From Paracoccaceae bacterium (lineage in GTDB: Bacteria; Pseudomonadota; Alphaproteobacteria; Rhodobacterales; Rhodobacteraceae), in assembly GCA_002708925.1 (NCBI GenBank), contig PAPN01000026.1:1-64000 (forward strand): a DNA stretch of 64,000 nucleotides, given 5' to 3'. The notes under the pieces are model-generated. The model worked only from the letters and a program-made list of their open reading frames with translations. It did not search any database and was not told the DNA's origin. This document shows positions 63,602 through 64,000 of the stretch, one piece after another. The translations under genes were made by a program, and so were the position numbers. Every line of letters starts with the position of its first letter. Position 1 is the stretch's first letter.

Positions 63602-64000
63602 ATGGCAATTCTTGATAAACACGCGATTCTTGAGAAGAACGTAACTCTGTTGACGATCTTCGCCTTCCTGGTCGTGACCATCGGCGGCATTGTGCAGATT
63701 GCGCCTCTGTTCTGGCTGGAAAACACCATCGAGGACGTAGAGGGCATGCGCCCCTACACCCCGCTGGAGCTGGCCGGGCGTGACGTGTACATCCGCGAAG
63801 GCTGCTATGTCTGTCACAGCCAGATGATCCGTCCGATGCGCGACGAGGTCGAGCGTTATGGCCACTACTCGCTGGCGGCGGAATCGCAGTATGACCACCC
63901 GTTCCAGTGGGGCTCGAAGCGGACCGGACCTGATCTGGCGCGTGTGGGTGGCCGTTACTCGGACGAGTGGCACATTGACCACCTGCGCGATCCGCAGTCG
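63602..64000 (+). CDS. ccoO: cbb3-type cytochrome c oxidase subunit II, 5' part
   Basis: The start follows AGAGGAGATCGGAACA. 133 codons are present before the window ends. The N-terminus has a membrane anchor ([23 protein letters not shown]), and the heme c motif CYVCH with [14 protein letters not shown] is typical of CcoO. It transfers electrons to CcoN. The gene continues beyond 64000, presumably with ccoQP. Confidence 0.95.
   Translation, partial: MAILDKHAILEKNVTLLTIFAFLVVTIGGIVQIAPLFWLENTIEDVEGMRPYTPLELAGRDVYIREGCYVCHSQMIRPMRDEVERYGHYSLAAESQYDHPFQWGSKRTGPDLARVGGRYSDEWHIDHLRDPQS

Noticed and set aside
61916-63982. A 688-codon minus-strand frame under ccoN and ccoO
   Set aside because: The composition (His, Gln, Arg, Asp rich) is that of an antisense shadow of membrane helices, and the plus strand has intact oxidase motifs.

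Overview
The window reads as chromosome of a GC-rich alphaproteobacterium of the Rhodobacteraceae, most likely the Roseobacter group. The signs are the MipZ division ATPase, the split b/b' ATP synthase operon (atpI-atpB-atpE-atpF'-atpF), an FnrL-type regulator beside hemN with a cbb3 oxidase locus (ccoNO), a 5S rRNA to tRNA-fMet end of an rRNA operon, and an aconitase of the AcnB type. Coding density is high. I see no prophage, insertion sequence or CRISPR array, so this is mostly core chromosome with a catabolic insert and some small accessory genes.

Layout. 1-4200: end of an rRNA operon (5S, tRNA-fMet, terminator), a PagL-like outer-membrane lipid A deacylase, acnB and tRNA-Glu. 4266-15022: a long minus-strand catabolic region. 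Its upstream half has homogentisate dioxygenase (hmgA), fumarylacetoacetase (fahA), an unusual metallo-beta-lactamase-fold protein, a flavin aromatic hydroxylase with its small DUF2783 partner, a group II PLP decarboxylase and an HpaI-type aldolase, with a divergent MarR regulator at the hmgA end. Downstream lies a class III PLP lyase overlapping an APH-fold kinase, a pair that resembles the hydroxylysine or phosphoethanolamine phospho-lyase system.

15026-25166 (minus strand): mipZ, then the translation and secretion block rpmE, rplS, trmD, rimM, rpsP, chorismate mutase, four tandem GNAT genes and ffh. A membrane protein, a sulfotransferase-like gene and a dienelactone hydrolase are interspersed in it. 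25537-28670: a small exported protein, azoR with a divergent LysR gene, an EamA transporter and an ArsR regulator. 28902-31474: the ATP synthase Fo operon, with strong hairpins on both sides of atpE. 31528-34316: a GntR/FadR regulator, a polytopic membrane protein (possibly TsoY family) with sulfide-repressor-like operators, and a GNAT gene. 34506-41670: smc, MOSC protein, lytic transglycosylase and two cobalamin genes. 41734-49825: glutathionyl-hydroquinone reductase, a hypothetical gene, a PatB/MalY C-S lyase, two def-like genes (the second degenerate) with fmt, two small membrane proteins, rnhA, methyltransferase, LysE exporter and ispH.

49961-58699: NYN protein, folK, rpoZ, rel, DUF2062 protein, pdxJ, a small membrane protein, acpS, lepB, rnc and era, mostly one direction. 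58709-64000: an oxygen-responsive locus with hemN, fnrL, a two-domain universal stress protein and ccoN-ccoO (ccoO runs off the end). Three FNR boxes lie in its two divergent intergenic regions, so FnrL probably controls microaerobic heme synthesis, stress protein and high-affinity oxidase together.

The best leads are the unusual homogentisate gene set, the degenerate deformylase paralogue beside the intact one, the SqrR-like operators before the polytopic membrane gene, the kinase/phospho-lyase pair, the fourfold GNAT array and the hairpins flanking atpE. All family assignments are by reading of motifs and remembered family features; no database search was run.
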